A DNA stretch of 13,255 nucleotides. Origin: Pseudomonadota bacterium. GTDB taxonomy: Bacteria > Pseudomonadota > Alphaproteobacteria > Rhodospirillales > 2-02-FULL-58-16. Below, piece after piece: positions 1 through 6,169 of the stretch. The stretch's first letter is position 1. Each line of letters begins with the position of its first letter. The position numbers and the translations under genes were made by a program. The stretch spans positions 1 to 13,255 of the forward strand of contig JACZWD010000055.1 of NCBI GenBank assembly GCA_022572335.1. Reading direction: 5' to 3'. Under the pieces are notes generated by a model, which searched no databases, was not told the DNA's origin, and saw only the letters and a program-made list of their open reading frames with translations.

Positions 1-773
1 TGGCGCGCAACCTGCCGGTCCATCAGCCGCCGTCCTTCAAGACGCCCGAGGTGCGCGAGCAGATCCAGGCCCTCAACCCCGATCTCGCGGTCATGGCCTT
101 CGTCACCCTGCTGGTCCCCGCAGCGGTCCTCGACACCCCCACCCACGGCACCATCCAGTACCACCCGTCGCTGCTGCCCCGCCACCGGGGCCCGAGCTCC
201 ATCAACTGGCCGATCATCTTCGGCGAGACCAGGACGGGCCTCAGTATTTTCTGGCCCGACGACGGGTTGGACACCGGTCCGATCCTGCTGCAGAAGGAGG
301 TGGAGATATCCGCCGACGACACCCTCGGCAGCGTCTATTTCGACAGGCTGTTCCCGCTTGGGGTGGCGGCCATGCTGGAAGCCGTCGATCTGGTCCGCGA
401 CGGCGGCGCGCCGAAGGTTGCCCAGGACGACTCCCTGGCCACCTATGAAAGCTGGTGCCGGAAGGACGACGTCGAGATCGATTGGAAGAAGCCGTTCGCC
501 GACGTCCATAACCTGATCCGCGGCGCCGACCCGCAGCCGGGGGCGTGGACCACCCACGGGGGCACGACGGTGCAAGTGTACGACGCGGCGAAGGTGGCCG
601 GCGGCGGCGGCTCCCCCGGCGAGGTGACGGAGGTTGCCGGCGACGGGTTCACGGTCGCCGCCGGGGGCGGTGGGATCGTCGTCAAGCGGGTGCGCGCCGA
701 GGGTGAAGGCAAGATCCCGGCGTCCGAGTTCGCCGCCGCCGCCGGCATCGCCAAGGGCACCCGGCTGGGCTGA
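1..773 (+). CDS. 10-formyltetrahydrofolate hydrolase/formyltransferase-like protein, 5' end missing
   Basis: The frame is open from base 3 and ends at TGA 771-773, giving about 256 visible residues; roughly the first 60 of a normal formyltransferase domain lie outside the window. The motif YHPSLLPRHRG, followed by a DDGLDTGPILLQKE stretch, is the formyl_trans_N active site. These segments, with the later ATYE and HNLIRG-P-GAW segments, resemble the N-terminal hydrolase domain of animal 10-formyl-THF dehydrogenase (ALDH1L1) more than bacterial Fmt. The catalytic His and Asp are present. The Asn that precedes the His in Fmt (NxH) is Gln here (QYH). A formyltransferase C-terminal domain follows and the protein then stops, so there is no aldehyde dehydrogenase part. 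Expected role: cytosolic one-carbon metabolism, releasing formate from, or transferring formyl from, 10-formyl-THF. The exact substrate is uncertain. Confidence 0.85.
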   Translation, partial: ARNLPVHQPPSFKTPEVREQIQALNPDLAVMAFVTLLVPAAVLDTPTHGTIQYHPSLLPRHRGPSSINWPIIFGETRTGLSIFWPDDGLDTGPILLQKEVEISADDTLGSVYFDRLFPLGVAAMLEAVDLVRDGGAPKVAQDDSLATYESWCRKDDVEIDWKKPFADVHNLIRGADPQPGAWTTHGGTTVQVYDAAKVAGGGGSPGEVTEVAGDGFTVAAGGGGIVVKRVRAEGEGKIPASEFAAAAGIAKGTRLG

Positions 774-844
774 TCGCGCGCCCCAGGCGGCTGTTCCCTG
801 GAATGTGCCGGCGCGCGGCGGGAAAGTGGTGGCCTTACGGCCAT

Positions 845-961
845 GGGGGGGGGCCCCGCCCCCCACGCCCCCGCCAGGGGTTTTCAACCCCTGGACCCCG
901 TTAACAGGGTTCCAAGGGCCGTCGGCCCTTGGTGGGGATCAAAAGGGGCAACGCCCCTTTT
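845..961. repeat. Array of regular GC-rich hairpins
   Basis: After a G-run/C-run pair (845-864) come three perfect hairpins, each with a 9-bp stem and 3-nt loop: 874-882/886-894 (arm CCAGGGGTT), 912-920/924-932 (arm CCAAGGGCC) and 941-949/953-961 (arm AAAAGGGGC). The last has an A-tract on one side and a T-tract on the other, so it could terminate transcription from either direction. It would serve the upstream formyltransferase-like gene on the plus strand. On the minus strand it begins three bases past the stop of the pssA fragment at 965. The region 774-1240 has no gene otherwise. Confidence 0.85.
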
Positions 962-964
962 CTG

Positions 965-1036
965 TCAGTCAGCGGGCGGGCCGTCGGCCTCGCCCATGGC
1001 GTCGCCGGCGCCGCCGCGTTGCAGGGCCGCCGCCCT
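965..1036 (-). pseudogene. Duplicated 3' end of pssA (gene remnant)
   Basis: Read on the minus strand, this segment encodes a 23-residue tail and stop that matches the C-terminus of the intact PssA at 2848-2777. By hand alignment 15 of 23 residues and 60 of 72 bases agree without gaps. Both copies share ALQRG, an AD pair and the terminal ADGPPAD before TGA. Similarity ends sharply on both sides, and nothing of the PssA membrane or catalytic region precedes it. It is followed (minus sense) by a terminator-like hairpin at 961-941, the arrangement expected at a native gene end, which the intact pssA lacks. It cannot make a functional product by itself. Confidence 0.8.
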
Positions 1037-1042
1037 TGGTCA

Positions 1043-1240
1043 TCCTGTATAGGTAATTTTTCTACCCAAGGAGGCTCTTCAACTGAGGAAGGCCATTATA
1101 CGTATACCATATTGAGTATTTATGCTATTATACAGAGAATTAATAAAACCATTCCGGAAATGCGGGATACCGGGCGCTCCGGCCAGGATGTGGCACGTCG
1201 AAGTGTCCGAGCGGATGTAAAGGGAGGGGGGGCGACTGGC
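1043..1240 (+). promoter_or_regulatory. AT-rich leader upstream of the membrane-protein gene
   Basis: Composition changes abruptly here: in 1081-1140 only 19 of 60 bases are G or C. The stretch has a 10-bp palindrome TATACGTATA (1097-1106) and promoter-like words, for example TGCTATTAT (1123-1131, extended -10-like) and TTGAGT (1112-1117) 17 bases before GAGAAT (1135-1140). No single promoter stands out. I see no gene in it; the open frame running through it from upstream is unlikely to be translated because the best start is at 1241. Confidence 0.4.
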
Positions 1241-1960
1241 ATGGAGACGGTTACCGTAGCACAATCGCAGTGGTATCTCACGTTCATTTCGATCATTTTC
1301 GGGGTCTTCATCGCGGTGTGGATCGTGCCGATCGCAAGACAATACCGCGAGCCCGATGACCCCGGTACCCAAGATGGCCTGAAACGTACCCTCAAGACGC
1401 TCTCGTCGGCATCATCGGGCCGAGCTGGCCTGATGTTCATCATGCTGATTTGCCTCTGGTGGTGGTACGGGACCTTCCTTGGAAACATCAGCCCGGCGGT
1501 GGGCTTTTGGACATATTTGTACGACTTCATTTCGCTGTGCTGCTTCGCAATCGCATTTCGTATGTGGGACCACCGTTGGCTATTCCCGATGGTCGTATTC
1601 TTCGCCGCAGGGCTTATGCTTCTTCGATTTGCCTTCGCATATCAAAGTATTGCCGGCGGTTCCGACGCAGAGAGGGCGATGTTGGCTGCAATTGCGGCCC
1701 TCGGGTTGTTCATGTTAGTGGCTGTTTCGGCCCTCATCGGGAGTTTTGGTGCGTATCGTACAGCGGCGGCCGCAAGTGGGGCGAGTGCCGATGTCTCATA
1801 CTTTGGAAGCCTCGGAAAAATATGGGGTTCGATCGAGAAGGGCGTGGTGGGACTTCTTATCGTCGGGATCATTGCAACATTCTACGCCGTCTATACAACG
1901 GAAGGTCCGCCATTTGGAGATGTGCAGGAGCCCAGTGCCTGGACGGCCAAAAAGTCGTAA
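1241..1960 (+). CDS. Six-helix integral membrane protein of unknown function
   Basis: 239 residues from ATG 1241, which follows a purine-rich AGGGAGGGGG (1221-1230) ribosome-binding site. The frame stays open further upstream, but that part crosses hairpins and the pssA remnant and is not protein-like. Six hydrophobic segments are visible at about residues 11-32, 62-81, 86-106, 112-134, 147-169 and 200-219. The second carries a WWWYG cluster. A hydrophilic loop (33-60) is rich in charged residues and Ser, and the C-terminus is polar. I recognise no family. Only 22 bases separate it from the diiron-oxidase-like gene, so co-transcription is likely; it could anchor the enzyme, transport its substrate or supply electrons, all of which is inference. 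The base composition is less GC-rich than in neighbouring genes, suggesting acquisition from elsewhere. Confidence 0.75.
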   Translation: METVTVAQSQWYLTFISIIFGVFIAVWIVPIARQYREPDDPGTQDGLKRTLKTLSSASSGRAGLMFIMLICLWWWYGTFLGNISPAVGFWTYLYDFISLCCFAIAFRMWDHRWLFPMVVFFAAGLMLLRFAFAYQSIAGGSDAERAMLAAIAALGLFMLVAVSALIGSFGAYRTAAAASGASADVSYFGSLGKIWGSIEKGVVGLLIVGIIATFYAVYTTEGPPFGDVQEPSAWTAKKS

Positions 1961-1982
1961 AACTTGGGATGGAGAGAGATTA

Positions 1983-2693
1983 ATGCTCAAGTTAACCCGC
2001 CATCCGCAGTGGGTGCGGGAATTCCGGACCGCTGTTGGTCCCATCGAGGAGCGCATCGTCAATTGCCGCTTCTTCGCCGAGATGGCGAACGGAACCCTGT
2101 CCATGAAGCGCTTTCGCGCGGGACTACTGTACTTCTACCCGCTTATCGAGAGCTTCCCGCAATACATGGGCCTAACCCTCGCCCTGGTGCCGAGGGGGAG
2201 CCAGCCGGCGAACCACCTGGCGCGCGAGTGGCTTATCACGAACATCAACATCGAGCGGAAACACACCGTATGGTTCCGGCAGTGGGCGTTGGACTTCGGC
2301 GTGTCCAGAGAGGCGTTCGCGGGGCCGGTTCTACCGCCCCCGGAGATCGACGCCGTGAACCACTATCTCTGGCGCATCACCTCGCAAGGCACCCTGGCCG
2401 AAGCACTCGCGGCGGTGAATTACGGCATCGAAGGCCCGTCCGGGATGTGGACCAAGCGGGCGAAGAAGGACATCAAGACGTACGCCCGCCATAAGGGGGT
2501 GAAAATCCGCAAGGGAACACTGTTGTGGCTTGACGCCCATGCGGCCTATGACGACCGCCATCCGGACGAGGCGCTGGAGCTAATCAAAAAGTTTGCCCAA
2601 ACGAAGGAGGCCCAGGAAAAGGTGACCCAGGCGGCCCGGCGCAGCATGGAATATTATGCATTGGCGGCGGACGCGATCTATGACCTGTTCTAA
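1983..2693 (+). CDS. TenA/PqqC-like heme-oxygenase-fold protein, candidate diiron oxidase (HDO)
   Basis: 236 residues from ATG 1983, six bases after GGAGAG (1971-1976). The pattern is that of the TenA/THI-4/PqqC heme-oxygenase-like fold: mostly helical, with YFYPLIESFPQY (50-61), NINIERKH (87-94), NYGIEGPSGMW (146-156) and HAAYDDRHPDEALE (186-199). Candidate metal ligands are E91, H94 (ExxH), E150, and H186, D190, H193 (HxxxDxxH). This is the ligand set of heme-oxygenase-like diiron oxidases such as CADD and UndA, whereas classical TenA thiaminase uses a Cys and PqqC is cofactorless. Reaction and substrate cannot be named from sequence. It lies 22 bases after the membrane-protein gene and converges on pssA. 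A non-redox TenA-like role remains possible, but the full ligand set argues for an iron enzyme. Confidence 0.8.
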   Translation: MLKLTRHPQWVREFRTAVGPIEERIVNCRFFAEMANGTLSMKRFRAGLLYFYPLIESFPQYMGLTLALVPRGSQPANHLAREWLITNINIERKHTVWFRQWALDFGVSREAFAGPVLPPPEIDAVNHYLWRITSQGTLAEALAAVNYGIEGPSGMWTKRAKKDIKTYARHKGVKIRKGTLLWLDAHAAYDDRHPDEALELIKKFAQTKEAQEKVTQAARRSMEYYALAADAIYDLF

Positions 2694-2776
2694 TCGGGCG
2701 GTGCCGTCGATGTGCCGGCCGCGGCCCGGACATGGGTGCCGAAGGCGGGTCAGGCGGCCAGTTACGGGAAGGGAAA

Positions 2777-2848
2777 TCAGTCGGCGGGCGGGCCGTCGGC
2801 GGCGTCCGTGGCGTCGATTTCGTCGCCGCGTTGCAGGGCCTCCGCCTT
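2777..2848 (-). repeat. Direct-repeat copy within the pssA 3' end
   Basis: This is the second copy of the 72-bp repeat seen at 965-1036, in the same orientation; here it forms the last 23 codons and stop of the intact pssA. The two copies bracket 1740 bases that hold the membrane-protein and diiron-oxidase-like genes. Unlike the other copy, it is not followed in minus sense by a hairpin terminator. Confidence 0.8.
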
Positions 2849-3604
2849 GCGCCTGAGGCTGCGGAAGGCGCGTACGCTGAACGGGATGGAGACCAGATAG
2901 GCGATCATGGCGGCGGCCATGGTCAGCCACGGCGCGGCCACCAGCATGGCGGCGAACAGCCCGACGAACAACATGGTCGGCAGGACCCAGGGGTGGGGGA
3001 CCTTGAACTTCTTGAGCGCGAAGGTGGGGATGCGGCTGACCAGCAGCGCCGACACGACGACCAGGAAAACCGCCACCACCTGTGGCCGTCTGAGGACCCC
3101 ATCGCCGAACTGCAAGGACAGGATTATCGGCAGGATGACCAGCCCCGCCCCCGCCGGCGACGGCACGCCGCTGAAGAAGTTGTAGGCCCAGGGCGGCAAT
3201 TCGGGCTCGTCCAGGTTGGTGTTGAAGCGGGCCAGCCTGAGGGCGCAGCAGACGCTGAACAACAACACCAGCACCCAGCCCAACCGGCCCAGGTCCTGCA
3301 TGGTCCACAGGTACAGCATCATCGCCGGCGCCACCCCGAAACAAATGAAGTCCGAGAGCGAGTCGAGCTCGGCTCCGAACTTGCTGGTGCCCTTGAGGAT
3401 GCGGGCGACGCGTCCGTCCAGTCCGTCGAGGATGGCGGCGACGAGGAGGGCGAGCACCGCCTGTTCCCACCGGTTCTGGAGAGCGAAAAGGATGGCGGTC
3501 ATGCCGGCGCACAAGGCCAGCAGGGTGAGGATGTTGGGGATCATCCGGTTGAACGGCAGCCCCTTAAGGCGCGGGCGGCGCGGGCGGCGCATGGGGCGGC
3601 GCAC
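2777..3604 (-). CDS. pssA: CDP-diacylglycerol--serine O-phosphatidyltransferase
   Basis: Makes phosphatidylserine from CDP-diacylglycerol and serine in the inner membrane. The CDP-alcohol phosphatidyltransferase signature is complete: with the GTG start, D60-x2-D63-G64-x2-A67-R68-x8-G77-x3-D81-x3-D85. Several hydrophobic helices surround and follow it, and the C-terminus is a charged tail ending ADGPPAD. I chose GTG at 3604 because AGGAAG (3617-3612), overlapping the psd stop, sits seven bases upstream; ATG at 3592 would give a protein four residues shorter but is poorly spaced. 275 residues is normal for the short membrane-type family. It is 11 bases downstream of psd, so the two form an operon covering consecutive steps. 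The last 23 codons are duplicated at 965-1036. Confidence 0.95.
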   Translation of the reverse strand: MRRPMRRPRRPRLKGLPFNRMIPNILTLLALCAGMTAILFALQNRWEQAVLALLVAAILDGLDGRVARILKGTSKFGAELDSLSDFICFGVAPAMMLYLWTMQDLGRLGWVLVLLFSVCCALRLARFNTNLDEPELPPWAYNFFSGVPSPAGAGLVILPIILSLQFGDGVLRRPQVVAVFLVVVSALLVSRIPTFALKKFKVPHPWVLPTMLFVGLFAAMLVAAPWLTMAAAMIAYLVSIPFSVRAFRSLRRKAEALQRGDEIDATDAADGPPAD

Positions 3605-3615
3605 GGGGCGGCTTC

Positions 3616-4302
3616 CTACCGGACTTCGCCGTCGCGTGCCGGCTCCTGGGCACGGACATCGGCGATGACGGTTTCCCCGGCCACCGTTTTGTGCCCGAGG
3701 GCGACCAGCGGCGCCACGCCGTCCGGCAGGTACACGTCGACGCGGCTGCCAAAGCGTATGAGGCCGAAACGCACGCCGGCGCGCACTTCCTGGCCTTTGG
3801 CGAGATCGCACTGGATGCGCCGGGCGATCAGGCCGGCAATCTGGACGAAGGCGATGTCCTGGCCGTCCGGGGTGGTCAGGCGCACGGCCAGGCGCTCGTT
3901 GAACTCGCTGGATTTATCGAGCGAGGCGTTGAAGAACTTTCCCGGCCTGTATGCCAGGCCGGTGATGACGCCGTCGCACGGGACGCGGTTCACATGGACG
4001 TCGAACGCGCTCATGAAGATGGCGATCCGCGTGCGGGGCTGATCCCCCATCCCCAGCTCCGAGGGCGGCGGCGCGTGGTCGATCAGTTGCACGACGCCGT
4101 CGGCGGGGCTGACGATCAGCCCCTGGCGGGTCGGTGTCACCCGGTCGGGATCGCGGAAGAAATATACGCACCAGGCGGTGAGGAGGGCGCCGATCCACCC
4201 CGCCGTCGGGGCCACGTACGCCAGGCCCACGGAAGCGGCGGCGAAGAGTCCGATGAACGGCCAGCCGGCACGGTTGATGCGTACGAAAACGATTTTCAGC
4301 AA
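3616..4302 (-). CDS. psd: Phosphatidylserine decarboxylase proenzyme, short (type A) form
   Basis: Decarboxylates phosphatidylserine to phosphatidylethanolamine at the inner membrane. The 228-residue length fits the short archaeal/alphaproteobacterial form. The proenzyme would cleave itself between G185 and S186 (RFGSR), turning the Ser into the pyruvoyl cofactor. The Asp-His-Ser self-cleavage triad is probably D68 (PADG), H103 (DVHVNR) and S186. Two hydrophobic helices lie at about 12-31 and 34-49. The start is TTG at 4302, seven bases after GAAGG; no better in-frame start exists. It is the first gene of a psd-pssA operon, and a promoter candidate lies about 90 bases upstream. Confidence 0.95.
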   Translation of the reverse strand: MLKIVFVRINRAGWPFIGLFAAASVGLAYVAPTAGWIGALLTAWCVYFFRDPDRVTPTRQGLIVSPADGVVQLIDHAPPPSELGMGDQPRTRIAIFMSAFDVHVNRVPCDGVITGLAYRPGKFFNASLDKSSEFNERLAVRLTTPDGQDIAFVQIAGLIARRIQCDLAKGQEVRAGVRFGLIRFGSRVDVYLPDGVAPLVALGHKTVAGETVIADVRAQEPARDGEVR

Positions 4303-4387
4303 GATGCAACCTTCAAGATGCAGCCGTTACGCGCCCCTCATCTGAATGAGGATCGGCGAACGGTGATGCGACATGCGGGACGGGGCC

Positions 4388-4416
4388 ATTCTACCGCCGG
4401 CGGGGGGCGACGTTAA
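4388..4416 (-). promoter_or_regulatory. Candidate sigma70-type promoter for psd-pssA
   Basis: On the minus strand TTAACG (4416-4411) and TAGAAT (4393-4388) are separated by exactly 17 bases, matching the consensus at 4/6 and 5/6 positions. Transcription would start near 4381, leaving a leader of about 80 bases before the TTG start. That leader contains a small perfect hairpin, CCTCAT/ATGAGG with a 4-nt loop (4336-4351). Confidence 0.5.
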
Positions 4417-4572
4417 GCCTTGCTTGCGCCTATCCGGTATTCGTGCCCCTCCGCCCGGCGGCGCCGGTTCGGGCGGCCCGGCCGGACTATCCTTTCGGGG
4501 GCCTTGCCGGCGGCCGTGCGCAGGCCCCATGTTGCATGGGAACGCGGAGAAGTCGGTTTCGAGGGAAGTTGC

Positions 4573-5085
4573 ATGGCGACGGAGGAAAACATTGCGGCCG
4601 GCCCGGCGGCGGACTTGGTGAAATTCGTCGACGGGCGCCGCACCGGCATCGGGGTGCGCTCCCTGGCCGTGGACGGCCAAGGCCGTCTGGCGCGCAAGCC
4701 GGACAGCACGCGGCTGGAGTTTACCTTCGAATACCGGGGCATATTGTTCGCCGTGCGCACGGAATCCAATGACCACAGCGGGCACAGGCGATTCCACGCC
4801 CATCTGGGGACTCTGCCCTACTCCGCCGAATCGTTGGCCAAGAGGGCCGACGCGCTGGCCATTGCCGCCGCCGCCGGCCGGGCCCTCGGCGGGCGGGTGC
4901 AGACGACGCGCGAGCAGCGGATCCTGCTGTTCGAGGAAATGCGTTTCGAAGAGCCCCTGACGCCGGTGGTCCTGATGTCGGGCACCGTGCGCCTGCTCCT
5001 GGAGGCGCAACCGTTCCTCGAGCTGCTGGGCCACGTCGTCGAACCGCCCGTGGCGGCCGGTCATGTCAATGGACAAGAGGTTTGA
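4573..5085 (+). CDS. Hypothetical protein, 170 aa
   Basis: The start is ATG 4573, four bases after GAGGGAAG (4561-4568). The longer open frame from 4420 adds an Arg/Pro-rich stretch that looks non-coding. I do not recognise the family. The protein is soluble and mixed alpha/beta: an N-terminal part with alternating hydrophobic strands (LEFTFEYRGILFAVRTES, about residues 55-72), a His-rich turn (HSGHRRFHAH, about 75-84), an Ala-rich helix (about 95-115), and a Leu-rich C-terminal helix (LRLLLEAQPFLELLGHVV is approximately how it reads). There is no signal peptide or transmembrane helix. It is divergent from psd, sharing an upstream region of about 270 bases. Codon use is GC-rich like its neighbours, which supports a real gene. 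Confidence 0.65.
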   Translation: MATEENIAAGPAADLVKFVDGRRTGIGVRSLAVDGQGRLARKPDSTRLEFTFEYRGILFAVRTESNDHSGHRRFHAHLGTLPYSAESLAKRADALAIAAAAGRALGGRVQTTREQRILLFEEMRFEEPLTPVVLMSGTVRLLLEAQPFLELLGHVVEPPVAAGHVNGQEV

Positions 5086-5204
5086 TCCGGTATTCCTCCG
5101 CGCAGGCCCCCCAACACACAACCCTTCGGCTATTATCCCCAGGCGGACGGCACCAGGGTCGTCGTCGGGGAAGGGATGAATATCCGAGGTAAGGAAAACC
5201 GCGG

Positions 5205-5221
5205 ATTGCCATACGGGCAAT
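5205..5221. repeat. Small perfect hairpin in the ybjN upstream region
   Basis: ATTGCC (5205-5210) and GGCAAT (5216-5221) form a perfect 6-bp stem with a 5-nt loop. ATTGCC occurs again at 5291-5296, overlapping the -35 box of the downstream promoter candidate, so it might be a regulator site. The rest of the gene-free stretch 5086-5402 shows nothing else I can support. Confidence 0.35.
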
Positions 5222-5291
5222 GACGCCTGAACCCGAATATCGCCACGGCGCGCGCTTCCCCACGAAATCGTCGGGTGCCGTTGGTCGGTGA

Positions 5292-5320
5292 TTGCCCTTG
5301 GCGGCCCGGATTCCTAGAAT
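5292..5320 (+). promoter_or_regulatory. Candidate sigma70-type promoter for the YbjN-family gene
   Basis: TTGCCC (5292-5297) and TAGAAT (5315-5320) are 17 bases apart, matching consensus at 4/6 and 5/6. The same -10 word is used in the psd promoter candidate. Transcription would start near 5327, about 75 bases before the ATG at 5403. Confidence 0.5.
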
Positions 5321-5402
5321 AGGCGCGGTCGGCCTTGTCATGGAGGGGGACGCCCGGGCCGTGCGGGCATCCGTGACCAAACGGCGGGAAATCGGGATAA
5401 CC

Positions 5403-5978
5403 ATGCCACAGCCAGCGATTCGCTCAGGTTTGAACGCGGTTCCAACGCTCGCGGCCGCGGCCTGCATCGCCGCGACGCTCGGCCTCGCCGATGTCGTCCG
5501 GGCGGACGAAGTCGCCCCCGGCGGCGCCCAGGGGCCGCCCACCGGAGACAACGTCGGCCAGCGCTACCGGAACGTGACCGGGCCCGACGTCCAGCGCCTG
5601 CTCCTTAAGCTCGGCTACGCCGCGCGACTCTACCGGGGCTTCAAGGGCGCGCCCAAGATCGAAAGCGGGTCGGACGGGGACAAGTTCTTTATCGGGTTCT
5701 ACGGCTGCACCGGCGGGGCCGTGCCGCGCTGCAAGAGCATCCAGTTCTACGCCGGCTACCGGATGAAAGCGCAGGTTCCGCTGGAGACCCTCAACGACTG
5801 GAACCGCCTCAACCGCTATGCGCGCGCCTATCGCAAGGAGACCGATCGGAACATCACCTTCATCGAGATGGACATGCCGTTCATCGGCGTTTCGGACATG
5901 ACCTTCCGCGCCCAGCTCAACATGTTCAACCGGCTGACGGCGCTCTTCCGGCGCAAGATCGGCTACACCAGGAACTGA
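5403..5978 (+). CDS. Secreted YbjN-domain protein
   Basis: 191 residues. The ATG at 5403 gives a good Sec signal peptide: a basic residue near the start, an Ala/Leu-rich core (about 14-30) and a likely cleavage after VRA at residue 34; a weak GGGA precedes the start. The mature part follows the YbjN pattern: an N-terminal DVQRLLLKLGY helix, a beta-rich region with two Cys (FYGCTGGAVPRCKS), a WNRLNRYARAYR helix, and an EMDMPF...F..QLNMFNRLTALF C-terminus. YbjN proteins are described as sensory-transduction regulators, and the biochemical role is unknown. Export to the periplasm is inferred from the leader. The two Cys could form a disulfide there. It converges on the LysM gene. Confidence 0.8.
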   Translation: MPQPAIRSGLNAVPTLAAAACIAATLGLADVVRADEVAPGGAQGPPTGDNVGQRYRNVTGPDVQRLLLKLGYAARLYRGFKGAPKIESGSDGDKFFIGFYGCTGGAVPRCKSIQFYAGYRMKAQVPLETLNDWNRLNRYARAYRKETDRNITFIEMDMPFIGVSDMTFRAQLNMFNRLTALFRRKIGYTRN

Positions 5979-6100
5979 CCGGGCGCCGCTCGGTTCGGAG
6001 AGAACGACCGAAGGGAGGACAAATCGACCCGGAGAGAGGCCGTTTCGCCTCACCCATCGGGCAGGCCATGACCGAGCCCACAGTATCGCCGCAATGTATT

Positions 6101-6118
6101 GATTCTTATATAAGAATC
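6101..6118. promoter_or_regulatory. Perfect 18-bp AT-rich palindrome between convergent genes
   Basis: GATTCTTATATAAGAATC is an exact palindrome with no unpaired centre. It stands in GC-rich DNA between the ends of the YbjN gene (5978) and the LysM gene (6170). Five bases on is a second small stem, TCCAC/GTGGA with a 5-nt loop (6123-6137). There is no T-tract of usual length, so a role as a bidirectional terminator is only possible; a protein-binding site is the alternative. Confidence 0.6.
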
Positions 6119-6169
6119 GGTGTCCACGGTGTGTGGAATCGTGATCTGCCCGGGGAATCCGGGTTGATA

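Noticed and set aside
929..1240. Upstream extension of the membrane-protein frame
   Set aside because: It would cross a hairpin and the pssA remnant and lacks a ribosome-binding site; ATG 1241 has a strong one and gives a clean first helix.
2732..4042. Long plus-strand open frame (436 codons) opposite pssA and psd
   Set aside because: It is antisense to two well-recognised genes. Its translation is Gly/His/Gln-rich low-complexity sequence without a domain, as expected of the complementary strand of GC-rich genes.
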